Source of the DNA: Candidatus Thorarchaeota archaeon
GTDB lineage: Archaea > Asgardarchaeota > Thorarchaeia > Thorarchaeales > Thorarchaeaceae
NCBI GenBank assembly: GCA_011365025.1
Contig: RDOF01000001.1
Span: 210,283 to 274,282, forward strand
Direction of reading: 5' to 3'
DNA length: 64,000 bases
Shown piece by piece: positions 13,737-23,000 of the stretch (positions are counted from its first letter, which is position 1; the number at the start of each line of letters is the position of its first letter). The notes beneath the pieces are model-generated. The model did no database searches, was not told the DNA's origin, and saw only the letters and a list, made by a program, of their open reading frames with translations. Position numbers and translations under genes: made by a program.

Positions 13737-16463
13737 CTAGTGAAGATTTACTTCGACCCAGAAGATCCACCAGTCTGTGTCAAAGGTGGGTTCTCCACTA
13801 TTGATATTATCCCAGAACATGAAGCGTATTTGGTAGTTCATTCCGGGATTCATATGAACATCTTGTGAGTCTTCGCTATCCAATGGAACCACAAACTCGA
13901 TGACCTTCTCACCTGTCGCATAGGCAGTAGAGTTGGACCCTGTTGAGTCCTCCACCCAGTCTCCTTCGTAGGAGATGTGGCCATCAAAGAAATCCTGTCC
14001 CTCGTAGTTTATGATGCGAATATCTGAGTCGTGCACTGAACCCATAGGAGATATTTGGAGTCCGAAAGAGTCTTCACCCTGAGTGTAGTTGGCCATCTCA
14101 ACGCCGTAATAGACATGAGTGGAGTTAGATTGGGTGTAGACAGTTGCTTCATATCCTCCTCCAAACACAACATTGTAGTGGTTATAGGCACGCTCACTAG
14201 TGGAGAGGTTCCCGTTCAGTCGCATGCTCGCAAGGCCATCATTCTTTGTAATCCAATCGGCATCAGTTCGATTCAACCACTGATAGTACATCGTGTAATC
14301 AAGTTCAAAGATCTTGACTAGGCCAAATGTTTCACTGATGTATGGCTCCTTGAAAGCACCATACAGTACCACAGGCATATGAGAAAGCCAGTCGGAGTCT
14401 TGCATGTACTGAGTATCCAGATACAAGCGGTCATTTGAGAGACCCATTTGCGTTCCCTGCTCTTCGGTTTGTGGCTCACCGTATGCCATGAGTTTGTAGA
14501 TTGTGGACTCGTAGAACGCCTCCTGTGTTTGATCATTCTCATCCAGATACCAAGCATCATTAATCATATCAGAGCCAAATCGATCCTCAGCAATTCGAAC
14601 CATCCATGGCCATTTACCATCGTCACCACCCAAACTGGTACGATGACCAAAGTAAACTAGGACGTGAGTGGTATTCCATAGCTTGAAAGTACGAAGTGAT
14701 TCTGTAAGATTGAGTGCCATAAGGGCGTAGCCCATTAATGCGATTTGTGTTCTATTCCACGTAGCATTATCTACTATTGTCTGTCTCTCACCAGCACTGT
14801 TTATCCAATATCCATAATCCCACCAGCTTGCTATAACGGCATCATCCGGCAGTACGTTTTTGATATAGGTCATAGCCATTTGCCAGTCTGTCATTGTTGC
14901 TCCAGCAGACAAAGAGCCCGATGCAAACTCCGGTCTACCGACGCTGTTGCTCACATATGCAGTTCCCAGAATCAGGTTGACTGATAGAAGCAGCCCGACA
15001 AATGCGAAAGCGGCAATAGCGTGTTCTGAGGTCAAGGACGAACTCATTCTGAATCGTCGTCTTTCAAAGACTGATTTCTGTGTGACAACCTTACCAAAGG
15101 GAGTGAGGATACTGGCAACAGCCACTGCTGACAGAACGGCAACACCAGGTGCAAGGATCAGAGAGAGCCGAATCATACTTCCCGTGAAGTACACTGCCGT
15201 GAGACCATAGAGGAACATCAACAAGTCTTCGTCGCGGCTTCTCTTGAACAGGAAATACATACCAAGCGGAAACACAAACATGAGGATATTGAGGGTGTGA
15301 TAGAAGCTTCCCCATGGGCTTGGAAGGTGTTCAGCGACCGAAGCAAAAATTCGTTGGTCAAGACGAATGAATGGATTGATGACGGTGAGGAATTTGGTTC
15401 CAATTGTTAGAATTGGATTCGAGTTGTAGGGAGTGATTGCAAGCTCTACTGAGCTAGCGTAAGCAAAGTAGGCTGCAACTCCAGCAATAGGCGCTATCAA
15501 TCCCATGAGAATGGGACGCATGTGTCCAGCAAGGGCTGTGGCAGTTGCGGTTCGGTAACTCTCAATTCGCAACCAAACCTCATATCCTGCTAGTAGAACC
15601 CCTACCCCAATAGGTGCAAGCCACGAGAAAGATGTAATGCTGCCGAATCCATTTCGGGGGACCAAGGCACCAACAAAGAGCCCCATTGAAACGGTGATCA
15701 GATAGGAATTGAGTAGGCGCTTGCTGTATCTTCCGGAAATAAACATCAGGAATGCATAGAGCGCGAATAGATCAACAAGAAAGTCACCGCCACCCCATGA
15801 AATCATCAGGTATCCCATAGATAGACCTGCGCCAAGAGCCGATAAGAGAGAACCACGTTTGAGACTTCTTGTATAGAGAAACATTGTCAGCACAATTGCG
15901 AATACGCCGACACACTCATTGTCATAGAAACCTGCAACTGTTCTCTGAATGAAAGCAGGCAGGAATGCAAGGAGCAAGGCGCTGAGCAATCCAACAGTGT
16001 TGTTTGAGAGTTCTCGTCCAAGGAGAAAAGCTGCAATAGTGGTAAGTGCCCCCATTAGGGCAGGCATGAGAACTGAAACATGAAGAACGTCTACTGATAT
16101 ACCAAGACCATTCAGCACAAAGTAGAAGAAAGCGCTGGTGAAAGGTACGCCGACATAGCTCGTCATGGTAATGTCCCGGCCAAACGGAACCCAAGTGGTT
16201 TCATCAAACCAATTGAAAAAGGCCCCAAATCCGTTCTCGACCACGTAATCGGTGACCTTGAGCTGATACCAGGGGTCGAAGGCTCGTACAAGAGGCTGTG
16301 AATCAAGGAGTGGTACAATTCGTAGGATTAAGGCGGCGAAGAATATGATTGTCATTGCGGCGGCAAGGATGACTGAGCCACGGGATATCTTTGCCTTTGG
16401 CTTTCGAAATACTTGCCTTAGGAATTTTCCAGCGGACCGCTTGAATCGTTCGTATCCTGACAT
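13737..16463 (-). CDS. aglB: Oligosaccharyltransferase catalytic subunit STT3/AglB
   Basis: 908 residues. It transfers lipid-linked glycan to Asn of secreted proteins on the outer face of the membrane. About 11-13 membrane helices fill the N-terminal half. Catalytic features are RAFDPWYQ (about 60-67), FYDNECVGV (179-187), the SVAE motif of the external loop (375-378) and the sequon-binding WWDYGYW at 547-553, followed by the soluble C-terminal domain. An OSTC-like accessory subunit is encoded at 20332-20751. A TATA-like CTTTTTAGC lies upstream on the minus strand near 16518. Confidence 0.93.
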   Translation of the reverse strand: MSGYERFKRSAGKFLRQVFRKPKAKISRGSVILAAAMTIIFFAALILRIVPLLDSQPLVRAFDPWYQLKVTDYVVENGFGAFFNWFDETTWVPFGRDITMTSYVGVPFTSAFFYFVLNGLGISVDVLHVSVLMPALMGALTTIAAFLLGRELSNNTVGLLSALLLAFLPAFIQRTVAGFYDNECVGVFAIVLTMFLYTRSLKRGSLLSALGAGLSMGYLMISWGGGDFLVDLFALYAFLMFISGRYSKRLLNSYLITVSMGLFVGALVPRNGFGSITSFSWLAPIGVGVLLAGYEVWLRIESYRTATATALAGHMRPILMGLIAPIAGVAAYFAYASSVELAITPYNSNPILTIGTKFLTVINPFIRLDQRIFASVAEHLPSPWGSFYHTLNILMFVFPLGMYFLFKRSRDEDLLMFLYGLTAVYFTGSMIRLSLILAPGVAVLSAVAVASILTPFGKVVTQKSVFERRRFRMSSSLTSEHAIAAFAFVGLLLSVNLILGTAYVSNSVGRPEFASGSLSAGATMTDWQMAMTYIKNVLPDDAVIASWWDYGYWINSAGERQTIVDNATWNRTQIALMGYALMALNLTESLRTFKLWNTTHVLVYFGHRTSLGGDDGKWPWMVRIAEDRFGSDMINDAWYLDENDQTQEAFYESTIYKLMAYGEPQTEEQGTQMGLSNDRLYLDTQYMQDSDWLSHMPVVLYGAFKEPYISETFGLVKIFELDYTMYYQWLNRTDADWITKNDGLASMRLNGNLSTSERAYNHYNVVFGGGYEATVYTQSNSTHVYYGVEMANYTQGEDSFGLQISPMGSVHDSDIRIINYEGQDFFDGHISYEGDWVEDSTGSNSTAYATGEKVIEFVVPLDSEDSQDVHMNPGMNYQIRFMFWDNINSGEPTFDTDWWIFWVEVNLH

Positions 16464-16586
16464 TTAGAGTACTCTCTCCATGCTGACCCTAGGTCATCCG
16501 AGCAAATCTTGGATGTGCTAAAAAGGTTGCTGTTAGTTCTAGTACTGTACGAAGACAAGTATCTATCAAGAAGAAGAAAGGAGCAT

Positions 16587-16646
16587 TATAGGCTGGTCCC
16601 TAGCAGCAATTTCGTAGAAATGCATGTTTCGTTGGACCGGCCTATA
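16587..16646. other. 13-bp stem-loop between aglB and gcvH
   Basis: TATAGGCTGGTCC (16587-16599) pairs with GGACCGGCCTATA (16634-16646) over 13 bp, with a single G-U wobble, around a 34-nt loop that contains a smaller ATTTC/GAAAT hairpin. It begins 31 bp past the gcvH stop on the minus strand and lies upstream of aglB's coding end. It may be the gcvTH terminator or a 3' structure, a small RNA, or a tiny mobile-element relic. Confidence 0.5.
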
Positions 16647-16676
16647 TGAAAGACTCGAATGAGGGGAAATTCTAGG

Positions 16677-17078
16677 TTATAACGACGCAATGTAGTCTGC
16701 ATAGGCCTTGGCATCCATCAAGGCCTTGAGGTCGTTGTCAAGACTCGTTGGTTTGATTTTCATCATCCAGCCTGCTCCATAGGGATCTTCGTTTACAAGC
16801 TCCGGCGCATTCTCAAGCTCCGAATTTACATCAACGATTTCACCAGACACTGGTGAAAAGATGTCTGAAGAAGCTTTCATTGATTCTACAAGTCCGCACT
16901 CTGAGCTTGCTTCTACAGTGGTCCCAGCTTCAGGAAGCTCAACAAACGTAATTTCGTGAAGAGAATTCTGTGCAAAGTCGGAAATCCCAATGATAACATG
17001 GTCGCCTTCGACCTTCACCCATTCGTGTTCCTTGCTATACAGAAGATTCTCTGGCACTGATTGTCCTGGTTCGCCCAT
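16677..17078 (-). CDS. gcvH: Glycine cleavage system H protein
   Basis: 133 residues. It carries the lipoyl arm that shuttles the aminomethyl group between GcvP, GcvT and the dehydrogenase. The lipoyl-lysine is Lys68 in GLVESMKASSDIFSPVSGEI. The N-terminal LLYSKEHEWVKVEGDHVIIG is canonical. It lies 50 bp downstream of gcvT on the same strand and is probably in one operon. GcvP is not in the window. Confidence 0.96.
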   Translation of the reverse strand: MGEPGQSVPENLLYSKEHEWVKVEGDHVIIGISDFAQNSLHEITFVELPEAGTTVEASSECGLVESMKASSDIFSPVSGEIVDVNSELENAPELVNEDPYGAGWMMKIKPTSLDNDLKALMDAKAYADYIASL

Positions 17079-17128
17079 TGTATATCGCCTGACAAGAGGC
17101 GTGCATGAACTCTTAATGAATTCTTTCT

Positions 17129-18283
17129 TTAGGCAGAATCATCGGTTCTGGTAGTGCCGTATCTGTCTGGATCATAGAAGGGCCAGTTGGTGACTTCGGC
17201 CTTTCTTACTCGACCCTTGATGTCAATCTCGACCACTTGTCCGATCTCTACAATACCGGGTTTTACATAAGCGAGCGCTATTCCCTTCTGGAGTATGGGA
17301 GATAGGGTCCCGCTGGTCACCGTGCCAATTTGTTCATCAGTAAGGAGTACAGCATAGCCCTCCCTTGGGATTCCTCGGTCCATCATCACAAGTCCTATGC
17401 GAGTCTTTCTTACTCCATCCTCTTTCTGTTGTTGAAGTATCTCATAACCAACATACTTGGGGTCTACTTTGAACTTGACAGCATACGGAATCCGTGCCTC
17501 TAACGGAGTGGTATCTTCATCGAGTTCATGTCCATAGAGCACAAATCCCGCTTCTAGCCGGGTTGAATCACGCGCACCTAGTCCACAGGGTTTGATTCCC
17601 AAGTCAGATCCCTGCTTGAGGAGTTCTTTCCAGAATGAAATAGCCCTCATCCATCCCTCGGTATTGTCAGGTGTATTAAGGACCAACACTTCTCCCCCGT
17701 CTTCGCCTGTGTACCCAGTGCGACAAAGGTAGCAGTCGTATTCTGCAAGTTGCACCGGATGGCAAGTGAATCTACTATAGGCACTAACATCAGTACCAGC
17801 CATCCTCGAAAGAAGCGTCAAAGCATTAGGCCCCTGAACAGCAATCATGGAAATCTCGCGAGACTTGTCTTGAACATTCACATCATACTGAGCTTTGTGT
17901 TCAATCATGTGTTTCCAGATTTTTGGGCCATTGGCAGCATTTGTAATCCAGATGAATTCGTCCTCTGCAATGCGATAGAGGGTTAAATCATCGCGAATTC
18001 CGGCCTTCTCGTTGAGACAGGTAGTATACTGGCCTCCGTTAATCTCAAGCTTGCGCACATTGTTAGTTGTCAGCTTCTGTAAGAAATCCACAGCCTCGGG
18101 GCCATCAACGAAGAACCGGTACATATGACTTGTATCGAAAATGCCAATCCCATCTCTCACAGCCATATGTTCCTCACGGATATCAGAGAATCGGACAGGC
18201 ATCTCCCAGCCCGCAAAAGGGACCACATCACCATGTGTTTTATGCCAATCGTACAACTGAGTGCGCAAGAGCTTGTCTGTCAT
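17129..18283 (-). CDS. gcvT: Glycine cleavage system T protein (aminomethyltransferase)
   Basis: 384 residues from ATG 18283; an in-frame start at 18298 is less likely. It transfers the methylene carbon of glycine to the pterin carrier and releases ammonia. It matches the family along its length: LYDWHKTHGDVVPFAGWEMP, then DTSHMYRFFVDGPEAVDFLQ, then RTGYTGEDGGEVLV and GLGARDSTRLEAGFVLYGHE. The gene is divergent from the dihydropteroate synthase gene, so the two C1/pterin units share one intergenic region. Confidence 0.95.
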   Translation of the reverse strand: MTDKLLRTQLYDWHKTHGDVVPFAGWEMPVRFSDIREEHMAVRDGIGIFDTSHMYRFFVDGPEAVDFLQKLTTNNVRKLEINGGQYTTCLNEKAGIRDDLTLYRIAEDEFIWITNAANGPKIWKHMIEHKAQYDVNVQDKSREISMIAVQGPNALTLLSRMAGTDVSAYSRFTCHPVQLAEYDCYLCRTGYTGEDGGEVLVLNTPDNTEGWMRAISFWKELLKQGSDLGIKPCGLGARDSTRLEAGFVLYGHELDEDTTPLEARIPYAVKFKVDPKYVGYEILQQQKEDGVRKTRIGLVMMDRGIPREGYAVLLTDEQIGTVTSGTLSPILQKGIALAYVKPGIVEIGQVVEIDIKGRVRKAEVTNWPFYDPDRYGTTRTDDSA

Positions 18284-18327
18284 GATAAATCGCCACAATT
18301 ACTACTGCTTTCTGGCGATTCAGCTAG

Positions 18328-18339
18328 GTTTTATTTCCT
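18328..18339 (-). promoter_or_regulatory. BRE/TATA-like element for gcvTH
   Basis: On the minus strand this reads GGAAATAAAACC, a BRE-like GGAAA plus TAAAA, 45 bp before the gcvT start. It lies inside the gcvT-folP divergent spacer. Confidence 0.4.
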
Positions 18340-18370
18340 TTCCGCTATACCCACCTCGGAGATATCCCAG

Positions 18371-19585
18371 TTGTTCTCGCATGAGGTATACATTGGAGAG
18401 TTGGCTATCGGGCAGAAACAACCAGTCCGAATAATGGGAGTCATCAATCTATCGCCAGAATCCTTCTACAGTGATTCTATAGCTCAGACCGAAGACGACC
18501 TTCGACTGGCAGTGGATATTATGATGAAGGGAGGCGTCGATGTCATCGACTTAGGTGGTGCCTCAACTGCACCCAAGGAGGTCTATGGACCTAGAGAAAC
18601 TAGCTTGGAGAAGGAACTTGAGAGGGTAATATGGGCAATGGACATCTTGAAGAGAAATACAAAGATCCCAATTTCAATTGATACTACATCATCAAAGATT
18701 GCCCAAGCTGCGTTGGACTTGGGAGCAGCCCTTGTGAATGACATATCGGGACTTCAGCAGGATAGCAAAATGGTGGATGTGGTTAGCACTCAAGAAGTGC
18801 CGGTGGTTCTGATGGCCCACTGTGAACCAAGCTGTAGTAGCCTTACTAACTCCATGATTTCATTGAGGAAAAGCATGGACATAGCTCTGAAGGGCGGCAT
18901 TGAAAGGAGCAGTATTATCTTGGATCCTGGAATTGGTTTTGGAAAACCCGCAGAGGCAGATTTCCGACTGCTCAAAGAATTAGGACGATTTTCTATGCTG
19001 AGGCAACCACTGCTTGTTGGCGTATCTAGGAAAGCCTTCATTGGAGCGGTTTTGGAACAGGCGGATCCGCATGAACGATTGACTGGAACTATTGCTGCAA
19101 CAACGATAGCCGTTGCAAATGGAGCAAGCATTGTACGTGCTCATGATGTACAGGAAGCAAAGCTGGCTGCAAAGATGGGCCATGCCTTGAGAAGGCCTAG
19201 AGTGCAATCGAATGATAATGTAATTCTTCTTGATATTGAGAATGAGAAGGAGAGTGAGATTGCTATCGAACAGGTGGGAGTGCAATCGGCAATTCGAAAA
19301 TCTCTTTCAAGAAAATCTGTGATTCTCAATTTCCTTATCCAGGATATGAAACCCCCGGCTGCGCTGATTATCAAACAGGAGATGCTAGCTTTAGGTGGTG
19401 ATGCTGCCTACCACCACAACACAATTGACTTCGGAATTGACAGCACTGATGTTTTGGTGATGGGAACTCTACTGCAAATCCGTCGATTAGTGAAGAAGCT
19501 CTCTAGCATGAGCTATTTCGGCTTAGGAAAGATAGCGGCATCGATGACATCGATACTAAAAGAACGAGAAGAGAAACTTGGGTGA
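18371..19585 (+). CDS. folP: Dihydropteroate synthase with C-terminal extension
   Basis: 404 residues from TTG 18371 (alternatives are TTG 18401 and ATG 18434); the frame further upstream overlaps gcvT and is not coding. It has IMGVINLSPESFYSDS, DVIDLGGASTAPK, ISIDTTSSKIAQAA, DPGIGFGKPAEADFRLL and GVSRKAFIG, the pterin-binding TIM-barrel motifs that join pterin pyrophosphate to p-aminobenzoate or a related arylamine. The last ~125 residues are the small domain found in some DHPS proteins (IIKQEMLALGGDAAYHHNTI, DVLVMGTLLQIRRLVKKL). The stop overlaps the MptE start. Confidence 0.88.
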   Translation: MFSHEVYIGELAIGQKQPVRIMGVINLSPESFYSDSIAQTEDDLRLAVDIMMKGGVDVIDLGGASTAPKEVYGPRETSLEKELERVIWAMDILKRNTKIPISIDTTSSKIAQAALDLGAALVNDISGLQQDSKMVDVVSTQEVPVVLMAHCEPSCSSLTNSMISLRKSMDIALKGGIERSSIILDPGIGFGKPAEADFRLLKELGRFSMLRQPLLVGVSRKAFIGAVLEQADPHERLTGTIAATTIAVANGASIVRAHDVQEAKLAAKMGHALRRPRVQSNDNVILLDIENEKESEIAIEQVGVQSAIRKSLSRKSVILNFLIQDMKPPAALIIKQEMLALGGDAAYHHNTIDFGIDSTDVLVMGTLLQIRRLVKKLSSMSYFGLGKIAASMTSILKEREEKLG

Positions 19586-20304
19586 TGCTATTGGAGTGGG
19601 GCGACTGGGAACCACAGTATATGGAAATTGTGCAGGAGCTGGGACTGGATTCGGAGGCTGACCACAAAGCCACTGAAGTGCTATGCTCGCTGGTTGCCGG
19701 TCAAAACCCTGCACCTCTTCTGGACAAACTTGAGGCTTTGTTGACAGGCAAGGATGTAGTGATATGTGGTGCAGGCCCCTCTCTCGAAAGGCATCTTAAA
19801 GAGATTGAGAAGCAGCATAGGCTTTCAAGTTTCACAGTAGTTGCAGCTGATGGGGCAGCTTCAGCATTACTCGAGGGAGGACATAGGTGTGACATTTTGG
19901 TCACTGATTTGGATGGGCGTCGGAAAGATCTCGAAGAGGTCGTGAGAAGAGGTGCTATTCCTATTGTCCATGCCCATGGAGATAATATGCCCTTGGTGAA
20001 GGAGATTGTGCCACGGCTCGGACACATTCTGGGAAGCACGCAGGTTAGACCAACTGGAAATGTGTTCTTGTGGGGAGGGTTTACGGACGGGGATCGTGCA
20101 TGTCATATTGCTGTGAGCTACAGACCACGGAGATTAGTCTTGGCCGGCATGGATTTTGGGCGTATTGTGGGCCATTGGTCAAAACCAGATTACCAAGATG
20201 CATTTCAGGCAGGCGAGCGCAAGCGTGCCAAGCTTGTTATTGCTCGAAGACTAATTCAGCATCTCTTAGAGCAATCTGATATAGACTACACTCTTATGAG
20301 CTAG
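19585..20304 (+). CDS. mptE: 6-hydroxymethyl-7,8-dihydropterin pyrophosphokinase, archaeal MptE type
   Basis: 239 residues from ATG 19585, which overlaps the folP stop by one base (TGATG); GTG 19582 is an alternative. The DUF115 core is visible: ICGAGPSLERHLKEIE, VVAADGAASALLEGGHRCDI, TDLDGRRKDLEE and LAGMDFGRIVGHWSKPD. MptE activates the pterin with ATP immediately before the dihydropteroate synthase step, so these two coupled genes catalyse consecutive reactions. The family replaces bacterial FolK in archaea. Confidence 0.9.
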   Translation: MLLEWGDWEPQYMEIVQELGLDSEADHKATEVLCSLVAGQNPAPLLDKLEALLTGKDVVICGAGPSLERHLKEIEKQHRLSSFTVVAADGAASALLEGGHRCDILVTDLDGRRKDLEEVVRRGAIPIVHAHGDNMPLVKEIVPRLGHILGSTQVRPTGNVFLWGGFTDGDRACHIAVSYRPRRLVLAGMDFGRIVGHWSKPDYQDAFQAGERKRAKLVIARRLIQHLLEQSDIDYTLMS

Positions 20305-20331
20305 ATGGCACTATACCGTGGAAGAATTATG

Positions 20332-20751
20332 TTATGCTGTCTTTAGGGCGAAGAGATAGGTAAAGACAAGGAATGCAGCCCCAGCAAGAAGCATGCCGAG
20401 AATCATCAATCGTGTGGCATACCCAGGCTGAAACACGTACTTGGAGCTGTAGTAGACTAGTCCTAGACCAATGCTTCCTATAAGAACAACAACTGAGGCC
20501 ACAATTCCTTCCAAGCCAAGTTGTTGGTCAAGAACCGGAATGACAAGTAGTGGAGCCCCTCCACTTGGATTTCCGGCGATTGCGGGTGGCGTTCTGATTA
20601 GGGTGTATATGTTGCCTCCAAGAATGAAAACAATGGCTATGAACACTACTGCGAATATTACTGTGTCTGGAGGACGAGTAGGCATCCCAAAACGTGGTCT
20701 TGAGAGCCGAACTCTTGGTCTTATAATGAATCGGGGCCACCAGTACTTCAA
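20332..20751 (-). CDS. OSTC/Ost3-like oligosaccharyltransferase accessory subunit
   Basis: 139 residues: a basic start with RPRFGMPTRPPDTV, then three membrane helices. IFILGGNIYTLIRTPPAIAG-like spacing, DQQLGLEGIVASVVVLIGSI and YATRLMILGMLLAGAAFLVF line up in order with human OSTC (GGIIYDVIVEPP, NGQYIMEGLASS, NRFLLLFIGFVC), judged from memory. OSTC/Ost3-type subunits bind STT3 and couple it to the translocon. The STT3 homolog AglB is 4 kb away and Sec61-beta 8 kb away. The family call is by motif order only; no alignment was run. Confidence 0.7.
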   Translation of the reverse strand: MKYWWPRFIIRPRVRLSRPRFGMPTRPPDTVIFAVVFIAIVFILGGNIYTLIRTPPAIAGNPSGGAPLLVIPVLDQQLGLEGIVASVVVLIGSIGLGLVYYSSKYVFQPGYATRLMILGMLLAGAAFLVFTYLFALKTA

Positions 20752-20888
20752 AACGCTAGACCTCGAAAGGTCAGGTTTTGCAGTCTGCTTTTAAGACTAT
20801 CGTGGTATCAAAGGTCGTACTACTCGACATTTATCTGATAATGATACCCACGGGCTCCAGTGAGAGGCGATTAAGACTGTCAAAGGTC

Positions 20889-23000
20889 ATGATAATCTCG
20901 GAAAAACCAACTGCTGCAAAGAGAATAGCTGGGGCTCTCGACGAGCAGGGAAGGCCTAGAGAAGTGAAGGGAAGATCGGCATCATATTTCGAATGCGAAC
21001 GTAATGGGGATGTTCTCATTGTTGTGTACGCATTAGGCCATCTCTTCGAATTGCGGCAGACAGTAAAGGGGTGGACATATCCGCGTCTTGATACGGAGTG
21101 GGTTCCGAAGTATGAAGTTGACAAAAAGGCATCAAAGACGAAGCCCATAATCAGCCTAATCAGGAAGCTGTCTAAGGATATTGATTCGTTCGTCATAGCG
21201 ACTGACTTTGATATTGAAGGGAGCCTCATCGGGTACCTCACTCTAATGCATGGTTGCAAAGCAGACCCGGACAAGGCAAAGAGGATGATATTCTCTACAC
21301 TCACCAAGAAAGAGTTGGAACATGCATATGATAACCCATCACCTCGCCTAGATTTTCCAATGATTGAAGCGGGACATGCACGTCATGAGATTGATTGGCT
21401 CTATGGAATTAACCTCACGAGAGCACTCACACTCTCTGTGAAGAAGGTTGCAGGATGGTTCAGAATCATTTCAACTGGAAGAGTACAAGGGCCAACACTG
21501 GCGTTCTTGGCAGAGAGAGACAAGAAGGTCAAGACATTCGTGCCAGTCCCATTTTGGGCAATAGACGCCAAAGGAAGCTACAACAATGAAGAGCTCCAAC
21601 TTGAATACTACAAGAAGAAACTAGACCTCAAGGAAGAAGCTCAGAGAATCGTAGACGAACTCCGAGGAGGAAGTTTGGCTGTCAAAGCGGTTTCAAGTAA
21701 AAAGATGAAACAGATGGCCCCAGTGCCTTTCAATCTGAGTGTTCTTCAGTCGGAGAGCTATCGGCATTTTGGTTTTAAGCCAAGTAGAACACTTGCCATA
21801 GCTCAGAAGCTGTATCTTGATGCGCTGATATCATATCCTAGAACGGGCAGCCAAAAACTACCCCCGAGTATTGATTTCAGGGAGATTCTTGAAGGACTGA
21901 ATACAACCAAATATGCCCAATATGCGAGCGCGATTCTTTCAAGGGGAATACTTGAGCCTGTTCAGGGTACAAAGGACGATCCGGCTCATCCTGCAATTCA
22001 TCCAACAGGAAAGAAACCTGACAGGAAGCTCACTCCATCGGAAGCAAAAGTCTACGATCTTATAGTTCGGAGGTTTCTCGGAGCTTTCTATGAGCCTTCG
22101 ATAAAGGAGCTGTTGCGGGCAGATCTCATGGCAGAAGAGCATCTATTCCACCTAAGAGGGCTGAAGATAATCAAAGAAGGATGGATGGTTGTATATGGAA
22201 TCTATGCAGGCAGCAAAGAGAAGGTGCTTCCACCGATAAAAGAAGGGGATAATGTCCAGATAGTTGCTATTGTGGCTGATGGCCGTCACTCAGCACCGCC
22301 GGTATACTTCAATCCCGCAAGTCTGTTGAAGCTACTGGAAAAAGAAAACTTGGGTACCAAGGCGACAAGAGCTTCTATTGTAGATTCAGCCCAATCTCGG
22401 GGATATACTCTGGCTAACAACTTCGAGCTATCGCCTTTGGGTTATTCACTTCATGAAACCTTGGGCATGCATGTACCAGCAATACTCTCAGCTGAATTCA
22501 CACGGAGTCTTGAACGGGAAATGGACTCCATTCAAGAAGGAAAAGGTGACAAGGAGAGGGTGTTGTCAATGGCGAAAGAGGACCTAGAGGGGATATTGAC
22601 CGCCTTTAGGGAACATGAAGAACAGATTGGAGAGGGGCTTGTTAGGGGCCTTCAGGGATACTGGCAAGCCAGCGAGGAAATAGGGTCATGCCCAAAATGT
22701 GGTGTGGGAATACTTTCGATTATCAAATCGCCGAAGACAGGAAAGAGGTTTGTTGGCTGTTCTCAATATAAGGAGGGAAAGTGCGATCAAACGTTTCCTC
22801 TTCCCCAAAAGGGCAGAATTATTCCACTTGAGAAGAAGTGCCCTTATTGTTCTCATCATATGATTAAGGTCATTTCACCCAGACGTGCTTGGGAGACATG
22901 TATCAACTGGGCCTCGTGCCCCGGACGACAAGAGGACCTCAAGGTTCTACAGGATCGGAGAAGCAAATCCTCCGAATCTCCAGAGGAGGAGAAATCATGA
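20889..23000 (+). CDS. topA: DNA topoisomerase I (type IA)
   Basis: 703 residues from ATG 20889, giving MIISEKPTAAKRIAGAL, the normal start of archaeal TopA; ATG 20841 and 20778 are in frame. The TOPRIM site is TDFDIEG (DxDxE), and the catalytic tyrosine is in ALISYPRTGSQ, about residue 316. The C-terminus carries zinc ribbons CPKCGVGILSIIKSPKTGKR and CPYCSHHMIKVISP. It relaxes negative supercoils. A TATA-like CTTTTAAG lies at 20787-20794. The stop overlaps the next gene (ATGA). Confidence 0.93.
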   Translation: MIISEKPTAAKRIAGALDEQGRPREVKGRSASYFECERNGDVLIVVYALGHLFELRQTVKGWTYPRLDTEWVPKYEVDKKASKTKPIISLIRKLSKDIDSFVIATDFDIEGSLIGYLTLMHGCKADPDKAKRMIFSTLTKKELEHAYDNPSPRLDFPMIEAGHARHEIDWLYGINLTRALTLSVKKVAGWFRIISTGRVQGPTLAFLAERDKKVKTFVPVPFWAIDAKGSYNNEELQLEYYKKKLDLKEEAQRIVDELRGGSLAVKAVSSKKMKQMAPVPFNLSVLQSESYRHFGFKPSRTLAIAQKLYLDALISYPRTGSQKLPPSIDFREILEGLNTTKYAQYASAILSRGILEPVQGTKDDPAHPAIHPTGKKPDRKLTPSEAKVYDLIVRRFLGAFYEPSIKELLRADLMAEEHLFHLRGLKIIKEGWMVVYGIYAGSKEKVLPPIKEGDNVQIVAIVADGRHSAPPVYFNPASLLKLLEKENLGTKATRASIVDSAQSRGYTLANNFELSPLGYSLHETLGMHVPAILSAEFTRSLEREMDSIQEGKGDKERVLSMAKEDLEGILTAFREHEEQIGEGLVRGLQGYWQASEEIGSCPKCGVGILSIIKSPKTGKRFVGCSQYKEGKCDQTFPLPQKGRIIPLEKKCPYCSHHMIKVISPRRAWETCINWASCPGRQEDLKVLQDRRSKSSESPEEEKS

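Noticed and set aside
18125..18370. Upstream extension of the dihydropteroate synthase frame
   Set aside because: It overlaps the start and N-terminal codons of gcvT on the other strand and has no family similarity.
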